Positions 34,400 through 43,424 of a DNA stretch of 64,000 bases are shown here, piece after piece. Numbering within the stretch: position 1 is the stretch's first letter; each line of letters begins with the position of its first letter. Origin of the DNA: Paractinoplanes polyasparticus (GTDB lineage Bacteria > Actinomycetota > Actinomycetes > Mycobacteriales > Micromonosporaceae); NCBI RefSeq assembly GCF_019710575.1, contig NZ_JAHWFK010000007.1, positions 124,001 through 188,000 on the forward strand. Reading direction: 5' to 3'. The notes under the pieces are model-generated. The model did not search any database and was not told where the DNA came from. It saw nothing but the letters and a program-made list of their open reading frames with translations. The position numbers and the translations under genes are program-made.

Positions 34400-35641
34400 A
34401 TGCGGATCCGCGCCAACAACGTCCGGGCGGTCGCGCTGGCCGGTGGCGTGGGCGTGACGCTCTGCGTCCCGCTCGCCATCTCGGTGGCCGCCGCCGGCAA
34501 CAACACCGTGATGATCAGCCGGGGCCGCCCCGCCGTCGCGTCGTCGGCCACCGGCGGCGAGGTCGCCGCCCGCGCCAACGACGCCAGCACGGTCACCCGG
34601 TGGGTCAGCGTTGCCGGGCCCGGCACCCAGTGGGTGCGGATCGACCTCGGCGGGGTCAAGCGCATCGATCGGGTCCGCCTGCAGTGGTCGGGCACCTACG
34701 CCCGGACGTACCGGGTGCAGGCCTCGGTCGACGGCTCGAACTGGGTCAGCCTGTACGCGACCAGCGCCGGCAACGGCGGCGCGGACGACCTCAAGCAGCT
34801 GGGCGGCACAGGCCGCTACCTGCGGGTGCTGGCCACCCAGCGGGCCCGGACGACGGGTGGTTACGCGCTGGCCGACGTGCGGGCGTTCGGCCCGGCGTCG
34901 CAGGCGCTGCCGGCCGCCGTGCCCGCCACCGGCTCGCTGGCCTCCGGCTTGGAGGACCGCGGCAAGAAGGAGCGCGCGCTGGCGCTGATCTCCAGTGCCG
35001 AGAACTCGACGCTGGGCTGGCGGGGCCAGTTCGGCTACATCGAGGACATCGGGGACGGCCGCGGGTACACCGGCGGCATCGTCGGTTTCACCTCGGGCAC
35101 GGCCGACATGCTGGCCGTCGTCACCGCGTACGCGAAACGCAAGCCCGGCAATGTGCTGCAGAAGTACCTGCCGGCGCTGCGCGCGGTGAACGGTTCCGAC
35201 TCGCATGCCGGGCTCGACCCGGGCTTCCCGGCGGCCTGGCGCGCGGCGGCCACGGACCCGGTCTTCCAGAAGGTGCAGGAGGACGCGCGGGACGAGTACT
35301 ACTTCAACCCGTCCATGCGGATCGCGCGCGACGACGGCCTGCGGGCGCTGGGTCAGTTCGCCTACTTCGACGCGGCGGTGATGCACGGCGTCTCGGGGCT
35401 CCGGACCATACGAACGGCGGCCCTGCGTACGGCGAAGACCCCGGCCCAGGGCGGGGACGAGCTCGCGTACCTGAACGCCTTCCTCAACGCCCGGGTGGCC
35501 GAGATGCGCACCGAGACGGCCCACAACGACGTCAGCCGGGTCGAGACCGCCCAGCGCCTCTTCCTGCGCCGCAGCAACCTCGACTTGACCACGCCACTGA
35601 CCTGGCAGGTCTACGGAGACTCGTACCGGCTGGCGGGCTGA
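34400..35641 (+). CDS. Secreted GH46 chitosanase with N-terminal discoidin-like CBM
   Basis: A 413-residue exported enzyme. It has a signal peptide (1-33), an F5/8-type C (CBM32-like) domain (about 36-165; RYLRVLATQRARTTGGYAL), and a GH46 chitosanase domain (185-413). Catalytic Glu201 is in ISSAENST and Asp219 in YIEDIGDGRGYTGGI; the 18-residue spacing equals that of the Streptomyces N174 pair. It hydrolyses chitosan (deacetylated chitin). It converges on a chitin-binding GH16-like gene, with a 9-bp gap. Confidence 0.93.
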   Translation: MRIRANNVRAVALAGGVGVTLCVPLAISVAAAGNNTVMISRGRPAVASSATGGEVAARANDASTVTRWVSVAGPGTQWVRIDLGGVKRIDRVRLQWSGTYARTYRVQASVDGSNWVSLYATSAGNGGADDLKQLGGTGRYLRVLATQRARTTGGYALADVRAFGPASQALPAAVPATGSLASGLEDRGKKERALALISSAENSTLGWRGQFGYIEDIGDGRGYTGGIVGFTSGTADMLAVVTAYAKRKPGNVLQKYLPALRAVNGSDSHAGLDPGFPAAWRAAATDPVFQKVQEDARDEYYFNPSMRIARDDGLRALGQFAYFDAAVMHGVSGLRTIRTAALRTAKTPAQGGDELAYLNAFLNARVAEMRTETAHNDVSRVETAQRLFLRRSNLDLTTPLTWQVYGDSYRLAG

Positions 35642-35650
35642 CCGGGTGCG

Positions 35651-36586
35651 TCACACCTTCGCGAAGAGGTTGGGCAGCGCGGAGGGCTCCCAGCCCGGCA
35701 GCGCGGTGTGCGCCTCCTTGACCTTGTAGGTCACGCCCTTGTAGGTCACCAGGTCGCCGGCCTTGTAGTCGGTGTACGCCTTCCAGGCCGCCGCGGGCTT
35801 CTTCGTGGGCGGCTTGCCGGCGGGTGGCTTGCTCGTGGGCGGCGCGGTGGTGGACGGCGCCGTAGTGGGCGGCGCGGTGGTGGGCGGCGCGGTCGTGGGC
35901 TCGCTCGAGGGCGGCGCGGGCTCTGACGGCGCCGGCGTCGTGGGCAGTGGCATCGGCTTGCGGCCCGCGGTGACCTTGACGAAGTCGACGACCATGCGCG
36001 CCGGGCGGCGGCCGTCGGTGGCCAGGTTGAGCACCAGCGCGATGGGCAGGCCGGGCTCCGCGGGCGTCAGCTTGAGAGCGGCCTTCCCGTCGACCGACCA
36101 CACCACCGCGGTGGGGGACCAGTCGATCGCGTACGTGTGGAACTCGCGGCCCGAGGTCGGGTCGGCGTCCTCGTCGAGCGTCTCGACGTCGCCGCGCAGC
36201 ACCCGTCCGTACTTGTCCACGACGCCGAACGCCCGCCACGGCCCGCCCGCGCGGCGCACCTTGATCCGGGCCTCGGCGTGCCCGTACGGCTCGGCGAACG
36301 CCTTGCGCGTGCTGGCCAGCCGGTCGACCACCAGGCGGCCCTGGCCGTCCTGGACGCCGTTGCGGGCGTCGCCGTCGAGCAGCCACTTGGACGGGTCGAG
36401 TCCCGTCCCGCGCCCGGCGCCGAAGTCGTCGTCGAAGACCGGCCGGTGTTCCGACGCGACGGCGACGTCACCCTGCCCGGTGACGGCGATGGCGCCCACC
36501 AGGCCGGCGCTCGCCACCGCGAGCGCGAGCAGCGCGCGCGGACGGATCAGCCAACCCGAGGTTCCCGAACGGTGACGTGCTTCCAC
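35651..36586 (-). CDS. Secreted GH16-like protein with C-terminal chitin-binding module
   Basis: A 311-residue exported protein: signal/anchor helix (16-36), GH16-like beta-jelly-roll (47-208; YGHAEARIKVRRAGGPWRAF and FHTYAIDWSP), Pro/Thr linker (215-262), and a CBM5/12-like module (268-311; WKAYTDYKAGDLVTYKGVTY). The usual ExDxxE catalytic motif is replaced by D133-V-E135-T-L-D138, so every acidic residue is the opposite one. Activity is therefore doubtful and a binding or lytic-helper role is possible. GTG start at 36586 after GAAGG. Confidence 0.8.
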   Translation of the reverse strand: MEARHRSGTSGWLIRPRALLALAVASAGLVGAIAVTGQGDVAVASEHRPVFDDDFGAGRGTGLDPSKWLLDGDARNGVQDGQGRLVVDRLASTRKAFAEPYGHAEARIKVRRAGGPWRAFGVVDKYGRVLRGDVETLDEDADPTSGREFHTYAIDWSPTAVVWSVDGKAALKLTPAEPGLPIALVLNLATDGRRPARMVVDFVKVTAGRKPMPLPTTPAPSEPAPPSSEPTTAPPTTAPPTTAPSTTAPPTSKPPAGKPPTKKPAAAWKAYTDYKAGDLVTYKGVTYKVKEAHTALPGWEPSALPNLFAKV

Positions 36587-36639
36587 AGGTGGAGACCTTC
36601 ATCGAAAGTGAGACCATCTCGCAAGATCGGCGAACAGAC

Positions 36640-37080
36640 TTAAGGCTGACTTAAGGAAGTTCGGCTGGAGACTCGGACCGTGGTCCCGTCGCCGCCCGTG
36701 ACGATGTCGAAGGTGTCGGTCAGTTCCTCGGCCAGCCATAGCCCCCAGCCGCCCGGGGTGTTGACCGCCGGCCGCACAACCGGCTCGGCGCGCTCGGCCG
36801 GAAGCCCGCGGCCGGAATCGCTCACCTCGCACACCACGCCGCCGTCCTCGGCCCACACGGCGACCCGGCCCGTCCCGCCGCCGTGCCGCACGGCGTTGGT
36901 CAGCAACTCGTTGACCGCGACCACGAAGTCGTCGAGGCGGTCACCGGTCAGGCCGCCGGCCGCGGCGCAGGACGCGACCGAGTGCCGCAACGCCGTGATG
37001 GCGTTCCGGTCGAAGGCCTCGGAGAGCAGAATCCTGGTGCCGATGACACCGACGGTAGGCCACGCCTGATCTTCCCGCAG
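36640..37080 (-). CDS. ATP-binding regulator (RsbW-like HATPase)
   Basis: A GHKL-type kinase/anti-sigma-like domain of about 145 residues with the N-box LDDFVVAVNELLTNAVRHGGG, the G1 box VCEVSDSGRGLP and the G2-like GGWGLWLAEELTD. No ATG or GTG exists in frame upstream of the conserved RILLSEAFDRNAITALRHSV. I placed the start at a CTG (37080); a TTG at 36990 would delete a conserved strand. It is divergent from the sensor kinase gene. Confidence 0.72.
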   Translation of the reverse strand: MREDQAWPTVGVIGTRILLSEAFDRNAITALRHSVASCAAAGGLTGDRLDDFVVAVNELLTNAVRHGGGTGRVAVWAEDGGVVCEVSDSGRGLPAERAEPVVRPAVNTPGGWGLWLAEELTDTFDIVTGGDGTTVRVSSRTSLSQP

Positions 37081-37122
37081 GGCGGGCCACCGGTGGATCC
37101 GGTCGTGTGGGATGGTCGCCCC

Positions 37123-38256
37123 ATGGCGGACGCACGCGACAGCGGTCTCCAGGCGCCGCTGTGGCGGGCGATCGCGATCTACCGGCTGGCCGCCCTCGCC
37201 TACGCCGCTTTCCTGGTCGTGAGCAATGTCAGCGCCTACGCGCGGCCGGTGCTGGCCTGGCCCGTGCTGGCCGCGATGGCCGCCTGGACGGTCCTCACCA
37301 CCTATGCGTACGCCGATCCGGCCCGCCGCCGGTTCCCCCTTCTGGTGACCGACCAGCTGATCACCATCGGCGCGCTGACCGCCAGCGTCTGGGTCGTCGG
37401 CCGTTCCGGCCTCGAGTCGGGCCTGCCCACCCTGGCCGTCGCCTGGCACGTCGCGCCGGTGATCTGCTGGGCCGTGGCCGGCGGGCGGCGCGGCGGCATC
37501 GCGGCCGCCCTGGCCATGGGGGCCACCGATCTGGCCGTCCGGGCCCACTACGACCAGGCCGCGTTCACCGGCGCCGTGCTCATGCTGCTGGCCGCGATCG
37601 CGGTGGGCAACCTGGTGCGGATCGCCGAGGTCGCGCAGCAGCGGCTCGAGCGCGCGATCGAGCTCGAGGCGACCACCCGCGAACGGGAGCGGCTCGCCCG
37701 CGACATCCACGACTCCGTGCTCCAGGTGCTGGCGCTGGTCAAGCGGCGCGGGGCGGGGCTGGACGGCGAGGCCGGCGAGCTGGCCCGGCTGGCCGGCGAG
37801 CAGGAGGCGGCGCTGCGCACCCTGGTGGCCGGGCGGCGGGCGAGCGGTCCGGGCGGCGACGACCTCGACCTGATGGCGCTGCTGCAGCCGTACGCGTCCC
37901 CGGCCGTCACCGTCTCGGGCCCGGCCGGCGCCGTGCGCCTTCCGGCCCGTACGGCCCGGGAACTGACCGCCGCGGTCGCGGCCGCTCTCGACAACGTGAC
38001 CCGGCACTGCGAGCCCGGCACCAAGGTCTACCTGTTCGTCGAGGACGAACCGGCCGAGGTCGTAGTGACCGTCCGCGACGACGGCTGCGGCATCGAACCC
38101 GACCGGCTGGCCCAGGCCCAGGCGCAGGGCCGGCTGGGGGTCGTGCAGTCGATCCGCGGGCGGGTGGCCGACCTCGGCGGCCGGGTGCAGATCATCTCGG
38201 CGCCGGGCGAGGGCACCGAGGTCGAGATGACCGTGCCGCGAGCACCGATATCGTGA
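37123..38256 (+). CDS. NarL-type sensor histidine kinase (DUF5931/MacS-like)
   Basis: A 377-residue sensor kinase. It has five or six N-terminal transmembrane helices (about 15-165, DUF5931-like), a HisKA_3 dimerisation domain with phosphoacceptor His196 (LARDIHDSVLQVLALVKRRG), and an HATPase domain (ALDNVTRHC; VRDDGCGIEPDRL; GRVQIISAPGEGTEV). It lacks a large extracellular sensor, so it probably senses a membrane signal. Its stop is 5 bp from the response regulator ATG; a GTG overlapping the stop is also possible. Confidence 0.93.
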   Translation: MADARDSGLQAPLWRAIAIYRLAALAYAAFLVVSNVSAYARPVLAWPVLAAMAAWTVLTTYAYADPARRRFPLLVTDQLITIGALTASVWVVGRSGLESGLPTLAVAWHVAPVICWAVAGGRRGGIAAALAMGATDLAVRAHYDQAAFTGAVLMLLAAIAVGNLVRIAEVAQQRLERAIELEATTRERERLARDIHDSVLQVLALVKRRGAGLDGEAGELARLAGEQEAALRTLVAGRRASGPGGDDLDLMALLQPYASPAVTVSGPAGAVRLPARTARELTAAVAAALDNVTRHCEPGTKVYLFVEDEPAEVVVTVRDDGCGIEPDRLAQAQAQGRLGVVQSIRGRVADLGGRVQIISAPGEGTEVEMTVPRAPIS

Positions 38257-38261
38257 CTGCC

Positions 38262-38912
38262 ATGAGCGCGATCCGGGTGATGGTGGTCGACGACCACCCG
38301 ATGTGGCGCGAAGGCGTCAGCCGCGACCTGACGGCGGCCGGCTACGACGTGGTCGCCACCAGTGGTGAGGGTCGGCAGGCGGTTCGCATCGCGGCTGCAG
38401 CCCGTCCCGACGTCGTGATCCTCGACCTGCAGCTGCCGGACATCTCCGGCGTCGAGGTGATCAACGGCTTGCTGACCGAGGTCCCCGGCGTACGGATTCT
38501 CATGCTCTCGGCCAGCGGCGAACAGCAGGACGTGCTGGACGCGATGAAGGCCGGAGCGACCGGCTACCTGCTCAAGTCGGCCGGGCCGGCCGAGTTCCTC
38601 GACGCGGTGAGCCGCACGGCCGCCGGCGACACGGTCTTCACGCCCGGCCTGGCCGGGCTGGTGCTGGGCGAGTTCCGCCGGCTCGCGGTCACCGAGCCGG
38701 CCGGCCCGCGGGTGGACGCGCCGAAGCTCACCGAGCGCGAGACCGAGGTGCTGCGCCTGGTGGCGAAGGGCCTGTCGTACCGGCAGATCGCCGAACGACT
38801 CGTGCTCAGCCACCGCACGGTGCAGAACCACGTCCAGAACACGCTCGGCAAGCTCCAGCTCCACAACCGCGTAGAACTGACCAGATACGCCATTGAGCAG
38901 GGGCTCGACTAG
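38262..38912 (+). CDS. LuxR/NarL-family response regulator
   Basis: A 216-residue regulator. The receiver domain has the acidic pair D10-D11 and phosphoacceptor Asp55 (VVILDLQLPD). The C-terminal LuxR HTH includes LTERETEVLRLVAKGLSYRQ and HRTVQNHVQNTLGKL. It is the cognate partner of the upstream kinase, probably MacSR-like. The ATG at 38262 is chosen; GTG at 38253 would overlap the kinase stop by 4 bp. Confidence 0.95.
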   Translation: MSAIRVMVVDDHPMWREGVSRDLTAAGYDVVATSGEGRQAVRIAAAARPDVVILDLQLPDISGVEVINGLLTEVPGVRILMLSASGEQQDVLDAMKAGATGYLLKSAGPAEFLDAVSRTAAGDTVFTPGLAGLVLGEFRRLAVTEPAGPRVDAPKLTERETEVLRLVAKGLSYRQIAERLVLSHRTVQNHVQNTLGKLQLHNRVELTRYAIEQGLD

Positions 38913-38916
38913 CCCC

Positions 38917-39474
38917 CTACTCGTACCTGGGGGCGTTGGTCTCGTGGATGGCCAGCTCCTCGGCGCTGGCGCCGCCGCCGGCCGCACCGGCGTCGTAGGC
39001 CACGCTGTCGGCCTCGTTGTCGAAGCCGTAGCCCTCGTCGGGCGCGACCAGACGGCCCACCGTCTCGGGGTTGTCGTCGTCGAGCTGGCCGTCGTCGTAG
39101 AGCGAGATCTGCGACTTCGGATCGGAGGTCGGGCTCTGGCCCCACACGTCGGCGTCGAAGTTGCGCTGCTCGGAGCTGTCGACGGTCTCGTCGATCGGGT
39201 CGCGGCGCGCCGGGATGGCGTCTTCCGCGCCGAAGTCGGGCTCCTCCTGGCGGAGCCGACGGTCGAGGGACTCGCCCTCGCGCTGTTCCTCGGCGGTGTC
39301 GCCGAAGCGGTTGGAACCGCCGGGGCCGACACCCGCGAGCGCCGCCGGGTCGGGACCGTCCGCCCAACGGGGGCTTTCCACCTGGTCGTACGCGGTCGAA
39401 TCGTCATCCGCGGTGTCGGGCAGACCGGAAGCCTCCGGGTCGGACACCTCGGCGGGATAGTCGTTGTCTCGCAT
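38917..39474 (-). CDS. DUF5709 domain protein
   Basis: A 185-residue, very acidic, probably disordered protein of the actinobacterial DUF5709 family. The C-terminal signature is GRLVAPDEGYGFDNEADSVA then AEELAIHETNAPRYE. No membrane segment or catalytic residue is seen. It converges on the response regulator, leaving only 4 bp between stops. Function unknown. Confidence 0.9.
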   Translation of the reverse strand: MRDNDYPAEVSDPEASGLPDTADDDSTAYDQVESPRWADGPDPAALAGVGPGGSNRFGDTAEEQREGESLDRRLRQEEPDFGAEDAIPARRDPIDETVDSSEQRNFDADVWGQSPTSDPKSQISLYDDGQLDDDNPETVGRLVAPDEGYGFDNEADSVAYDAGAAGGGASAEELAIHETNAPRYE

Positions 39475-39483
39475 TACCGCAAT

Positions 39484-40278
39484 CTACCCGTGTGCGGGGC
39501 CAGTCATGCCCGCCGCGGCCCCGGTCTGTTCGCCGGACCGGTAGAGGCCGGTCTCCGCGCCGTCGGCGAACAGTAGCGCCCAGACCACCTTGCCGTCGTC
39601 GAGCGGCAGACTGCCCCACCGCTCCGACACCGAATCGATCAGCAGCATCCCCCGTCCCCCGTACGCGGTGGACGGCACCGGAGCCCCGGTGTAGGTCGGC
39701 GTGTGCGTCGAATGGTCGCGCACCGCCACGCTGATGCCCGCGCCGTGGGTGGCGACCAGAACGTTCATGGCCGTACGGGCGTGGACGACCACGTTGTTCA
39801 CGAGTTCGGTGACGACGATGCACGCGGGCCCGGCCAGGTCGTGCCGGTCCCACCGGGCGCAGACCTCGGTGATCAGCTCGCGGGAGCGCCGGGCGGCGCC
39901 CACGACGGGATCGAGGGCCAGACTGTGCCGCCGATCGGGGTCGGGCCGCCCGAGCTCGGCCGTGGCGGCGCCGGTGTCCGGCCAGACCGGCCAGCCGGCG
40001 CCGGGCCAGGCGCTCGCCCCGCGCGGGTCGCACAGGGCGAGGTGCGCGGCGGGCCAGTCAGCGGTGTCGCGGCGCAGTTCGCGCAGCATGGCTACCGCCT
40101 CGGGGGCCGGGGTCGGGACCCCGCTGACATCGACCAACAGGGCTTCGGGCTGTTCGGCGAGCACGCCGAGCAGCGCGGACCGCACCGTGCGGGCGGTGGC
40201 GGGATCGAGCACCCCGGTCAGCCGGACCAGGGGGTAGTCCGACCCGTGGTCCACCGGCTGTCGCACCTCGCTCGCCAT
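39484..40278 (-). CDS. STAS-like + HATPase anti-sigma-type regulator
   Basis: A 264-residue protein. The N-terminal half resembles a STAS/anti-sigma-antagonist fold (YPLVRLTGVLDPATARTVRS, ALLVDVSGVPTPAPEAVAML). The C-terminal half is an RsbW-type ATPase (CIVVTELVNNVVVHA; GGRGMLLIDSVSERWG). Such fusions are frequent in actinomycetes and probably tune alternative sigma factors. The ATG at 40278 has GGAG six bases upstream, better than the in-frame ATG at 40296. Confidence 0.82.
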   Translation of the reverse strand: MASEVRQPVDHGSDYPLVRLTGVLDPATARTVRSALLGVLAEQPEALLVDVSGVPTPAPEAVAMLRELRRDTADWPAAHLALCDPRGASAWPGAGWPVWPDTGAATAELGRPDPDRRHSLALDPVVGAARRSRELITEVCARWDRHDLAGPACIVVTELVNNVVVHARTAMNVLVATHGAGISVAVRDHSTHTPTYTGAPVPSTAYGGRGMLLIDSVSERWGSLPLDDGKVVWALLFADGAETGLYRSGEQTGAAAGMTGPAHG

Positions 40279-40497
40279 GATCGCTCCATTGTGCATAACG
40301 TGTCCCCATTTCGCATTTCCCGCGCGTCCGGTAAGCCGGGAACGCCCTGGCGTCTACGGCGGGCTCAACGCGCTAATCGGGACATAACCTCCGGACAGGC
40401 ATGGTCAGCATGTACCCGGCCGGGGATGACTCATGCCGTGCGGCGGTGAAATTGCGCGGGTCCGCTTTCGGGAACTGTGCCGTTCCGGTAATGGGCG

Positions 40498-41451
40498 TCA
40501 GCGCGTGGTCGGCGCGGTGCGCAGCGGGGCCGGCTCGGGGCGGCGGGCCGGCGGCGGGGCGGGCGTGCAATGGTGCTGCGGCTCGGCGTACCGGGTCAGG
40601 GCGATGACCGACGCCAGGGTCACCACGAAACCGAGCCCGGCCAGCCATTCCTTGCCGGGCTCGATGCGGTCGCCGAGCAGCAGCAGGCCGACGATCGCGG
40701 CCGGAACAGCGCCGGCGGCGTCCATGGCGGCCACCGCGGCCGTGGTCGAGCCGCGTTGCATGGCCAGTCCCAGCAGCAACTGGCCGACCAGCGAGTGCAC
40801 GACGAGCAGGTAGAGCAGCGGGTTGCCGAAGAAGCCGCCGGCCGAATGCTCGTTGGCCAGCGGGCGGGCCGCGATGGCGGCGGCGCTGAACCCCACGCCG
40901 GCCAGGGAGCCGAGCACGACCGAGCCGAGCGCGCCCTGGAGCCGTACGGCGAAGAAACCCAGACCCGCGATGACCAGCAGAGCCACCGCGAGCCCGGCGA
41001 TCGCGGCCGCCCCCAGCGGCCGGGCATGGGCCGGCTGGGCCGATTTGACCAGGGCTGCGATGCCGACCATGAGCAGCCCCAGCAGCACTATCTCGGCGGT
41101 CGGCAGCGACCACTTGAGCAGCACGACGCCGAGCACGGCGGTTACGCCCAGCCCGGCGGCCACGCTGGCCTGCACGAGGAAGAGCGGCAACTCCTCGCGG
41201 GCGAGGAACGCGAGCACGAAGCCGAGAACCTGGCACCCAAGGCCGAGCAGGTAGGTCCGCTGCCCGGCGAGCCGCACGAGCAGCCCGGGGTCGAAGGTGT
41301 GGTGCACGGTGGTGCGCGCCGCAGCCGCTGACTGCAAGAGGTTCGCCACCCCGTACGCCAGAATCATGGCGGCGAGGAAGACCCAGCCCGAGGACACCAC
41401 CTGACGCACGATAGACCAGGCTCGGCCGGGCATCAGCGGTTCGGGGGACAC
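40498..41451 (-). CDS. DMT/EamA-like membrane transporter
   Basis: A 317-residue protein with nine or ten predicted transmembrane helices, two of them reading FLAAMILAYGVANLLQS and TAEIVLLGLLMVGIAALV. The two-fold repeat with EamA-like AAVAAMDAAGAVPAAIVGLL and LLGDRIEPGKEWLAGLGFVV fits the drug/metabolite transporter superfamily. The tail is Pro/Arg-rich and cytoplasmic. GTG at 41451 or ATG at 41433 could be the start. Substrate unknown. Confidence 0.8.
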   Translation of the reverse strand: MSPEPLMPGRAWSIVRQVVSSGWVFLAAMILAYGVANLLQSAAAARTTVHHTFDPGLLVRLAGQRTYLLGLGCQVLGFVLAFLAREELPLFLVQASVAAGLGVTAVLGVVLLKWSLPTAEIVLLGLLMVGIAALVKSAQPAHARPLGAAAIAGLAVALLVIAGLGFFAVRLQGALGSVVLGSLAGVGFSAAAIAARPLANEHSAGGFFGNPLLYLLVVHSLVGQLLLGLAMQRGSTTAAVAAMDAAGAVPAAIVGLLLLGDRIEPGKEWLAGLGFVVTLASVIALTRYAEPQHHCTPAPPPARRPEPAPLRTAPTTR

Positions 41452-41538
41452 TCTCGGCGCGCGGTACGCAGAGGATTACGCAGTGCTACCGGTTTCGGGC
41501 TTTTTGTCCGATCAACGGGCCGGTGCGGCAACCGGCGT

Positions 41539-42333
41539 TCAGCGGCTGAGGGCGGTCAGCACCGTCTCGTGCAGCAGCCCGTTCGTGGCGATCACCGACG
41601 ACTTGTCGACCGGCGGCCGGCCCGACAGGTCGGTGATGCTGCCGCCGGCCTCCTGCACGATCGGGATGAGGGCGGCCACGTCCCACAGCGACAGCTCGGG
41701 TTCGACCATCGCGTCGAGCGCGCCCTCGGCCAGCAGCATGTATCCGTAGAAATCCCCGTAGGCCCGGCTGCGCCACATCGCCAGGCTGAGGTCGACGATC
41801 TTGTGCAGGCGCCCGATCTGCTGCCACCCGTCGAGGCTGGCGTAGCTCAGGCTGGCGTCGGACAGCCGCCCGACCCCCGAGACCTGGATCCGGGTGGCGG
41901 CGTGCTGATGCTTTCCCGCGTACGCGCCATGGCCGCGCGCCCCCCACCACCGCCGGCCCAGAGCGGGCGCGCTGACCAGCCCCGCTACCGGAGTCTCACC
42001 CTCGAGCAGCGCGATCAGCGTGCCCCAGATCGGCACCCCGCGTACGAAGTTCTTGGTGCCGTCGATCGGGTCGATCACCCACCGCCGGCTGCCCGGCCCG
42101 GCCGCCGCGTGCGTCAGTCCGAACTCCTCACCCAGCACCCCGTCGCGCGGCCGGGCCCGGGCCAGGGTCGAGCGGATGGCCTGCTCGACCGCGGTGTCGG
42201 CGTCCGAGACGGGCGTCAGGTCGGGCTTGGACTCGACCTTGAGATCGAGCGCCCGGAACCGGCCCATCGAGATCGAGTCGGCGGTGTCGGCGAGCAGGTG
42301 GGCGAGCGAGAGGTCATCGGCATAACCGGCCAT
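41539..42333 (-). CDS. hisN: Histidinol-phosphatase (IMPase superfamily)
   Basis: A 264-residue Mg-dependent phosphatase. The metal and substrate motifs are GVLGEEFG, WVIDPIDGTKNFVRG and ELSLWDVAALIPIVQEAGG. Motif spacing and length match actinobacterial HisN, which makes histidinol from histidinol phosphate; a generic inositol-monophosphatase role cannot be excluded. It is nine bases downstream of rsgA, forming an aroA-rsgA-hisN run. Confidence 0.92.
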   Translation of the reverse strand: MAGYADDLSLAHLLADTADSISMGRFRALDLKVESKPDLTPVSDADTAVEQAIRSTLARARPRDGVLGEEFGLTHAAAGPGSRRWVIDPIDGTKNFVRGVPIWGTLIALLEGETPVAGLVSAPALGRRWWGARGHGAYAGKHQHAATRIQVSGVGRLSDASLSYASLDGWQQIGRLHKIVDLSLAMWRSRAYGDFYGYMLLAEGALDAMVEPELSLWDVAALIPIVQEAGGSITDLSGRPPVDKSSVIATNGLLHETVLTALSR

Positions 42334-42342
42334 GCCCGCACG

Positions 42343-43422
42343 CTAGCCGAGGCCGGTGGGCTCGTCATCCGCGGGCGTGTCGCGTTGGTCGGTTTCGCCG
42401 GCTCGGGAGGCCAGCAGCCGCCGGTAGGACGCCAGGCGCCGGGCGTCAGCTTTGCCCTCCGCGACCCATGCGTCCAGGTGGCAGTCGATGTCGTTCGCCG
42501 TGTGGCCGCAGTTGGGTGGATCTTCCAACGTGCCCTCGACCAGGTCGGGGAAGCCGTGCAGCAGGCTCTCGGCGCTCACGTGGGCCAGGCCGAAGCTTCT
42601 GATGCCGGGTGTGTCGATGATCCAGCCCGGGTCGGTGCGCGACCGCCCCACCGGCGGCAGCCGCAACGCGACGGCACTGGTCGACGTGTGCCGGCCCTTG
42701 CCGATCGCGCTGACCACCCCGACCGCCCGCAGCGCCTCGGGCACCAGCCGGTTGACCAGCGTGGATTTGCCCACGCCGGAGTGCCCGACCATGACCGAGA
42801 TGTTGCCGGCCAGCCGCTTCCGCAGCTCGCTGAGGTCGCTGTCCGGGCGGACCAGCACGTACGGCAGGTCGAGCTCGGCGTAGTAGTCGAGCACCGCCTC
42901 CGGCCCGGCCAGGTCGGCCTTGGTCAGGCACAGCAGCGGCTCGATGCCGGCGTCGTACGCGGCGACCAGGCAGCGGTCGATGAATCCGGTGCGCGGGGGC
43001 GGATCGAACAACGCGCTCACGATCACCAGCTGGTCGGCGTTGGCCACCACGACCCGCTCGAGGCGGCCCTCGGGCGTCGTGTCGTCGTCGTCGGCCGTGC
43101 GGCGCAACACCGACGTGCGTTCGCTGATCCGCACGATGCGGGCCAGCGCTCCCGCCGCGCCGGTGACGTCGCCGACCAGCGCCACGCGGTCGCCCACCAC
43201 GACCGACTTGCGGCCGAGCTCGCGGGCCCGCATGGCGGTGATGATCGGGCTGTCGGGCGGGGCGTCCTCGCGTACGCAGCCGTACCGCCCCCGGTCGACC
43301 GTGATCACCAGGGCGTCGACGGCGTCGTCGTGCCTGGGGCGGGTGCGGGTGCGCGGGCGCGACGAACGACCGGGCCGCACCCGGACGTCGTCCTCGTCGT
43401 ACTCCCGCTTGCGTGCCGGCAG
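42343..43422 (-). CDS. rsgA: Ribosome small-subunit-dependent GTPase A
   Basis: A 359-residue circularly permuted GTPase for 30S maturation. The OB-fold (about 45-105) precedes the permuted G domain: LTKAD (G4), GHSGVGKST (G1) and DTPGIRSFG (G3). The C-terminal zinc site is NCGHTANDIDCHLD. The start appears to be CTG at 43422, with an ideal GAGGAG six bases upstream; no ATG/GTG precedes the conserved REYDEDDVRVRPG. The gene follows aroA by two bases. Confidence 0.92.
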   Translation of the reverse strand: MPARKREYDEDDVRVRPGRSSRPRTRTRPRHDDAVDALVITVDRGRYGCVREDAPPDSPIITAMRARELGRKSVVVGDRVALVGDVTGAAGALARIVRISERTSVLRRTADDDDTTPEGRLERVVVANADQLVIVSALFDPPPRTGFIDRCLVAAYDAGIEPLLCLTKADLAGPEAVLDYYAELDLPYVLVRPDSDLSELRKRLAGNISVMVGHSGVGKSTLVNRLVPEALRAVGVVSAIGKGRHTSTSAVALRLPPVGRSRTDPGWIIDTPGIRSFGLAHVSAESLLHGFPDLVEGTLEDPPNCGHTANDIDCHLDAWVAEGKADARRLASYRRLLASRAGETDQRDTPADDEPTGLG

Positions 43423-43424
43423 AT

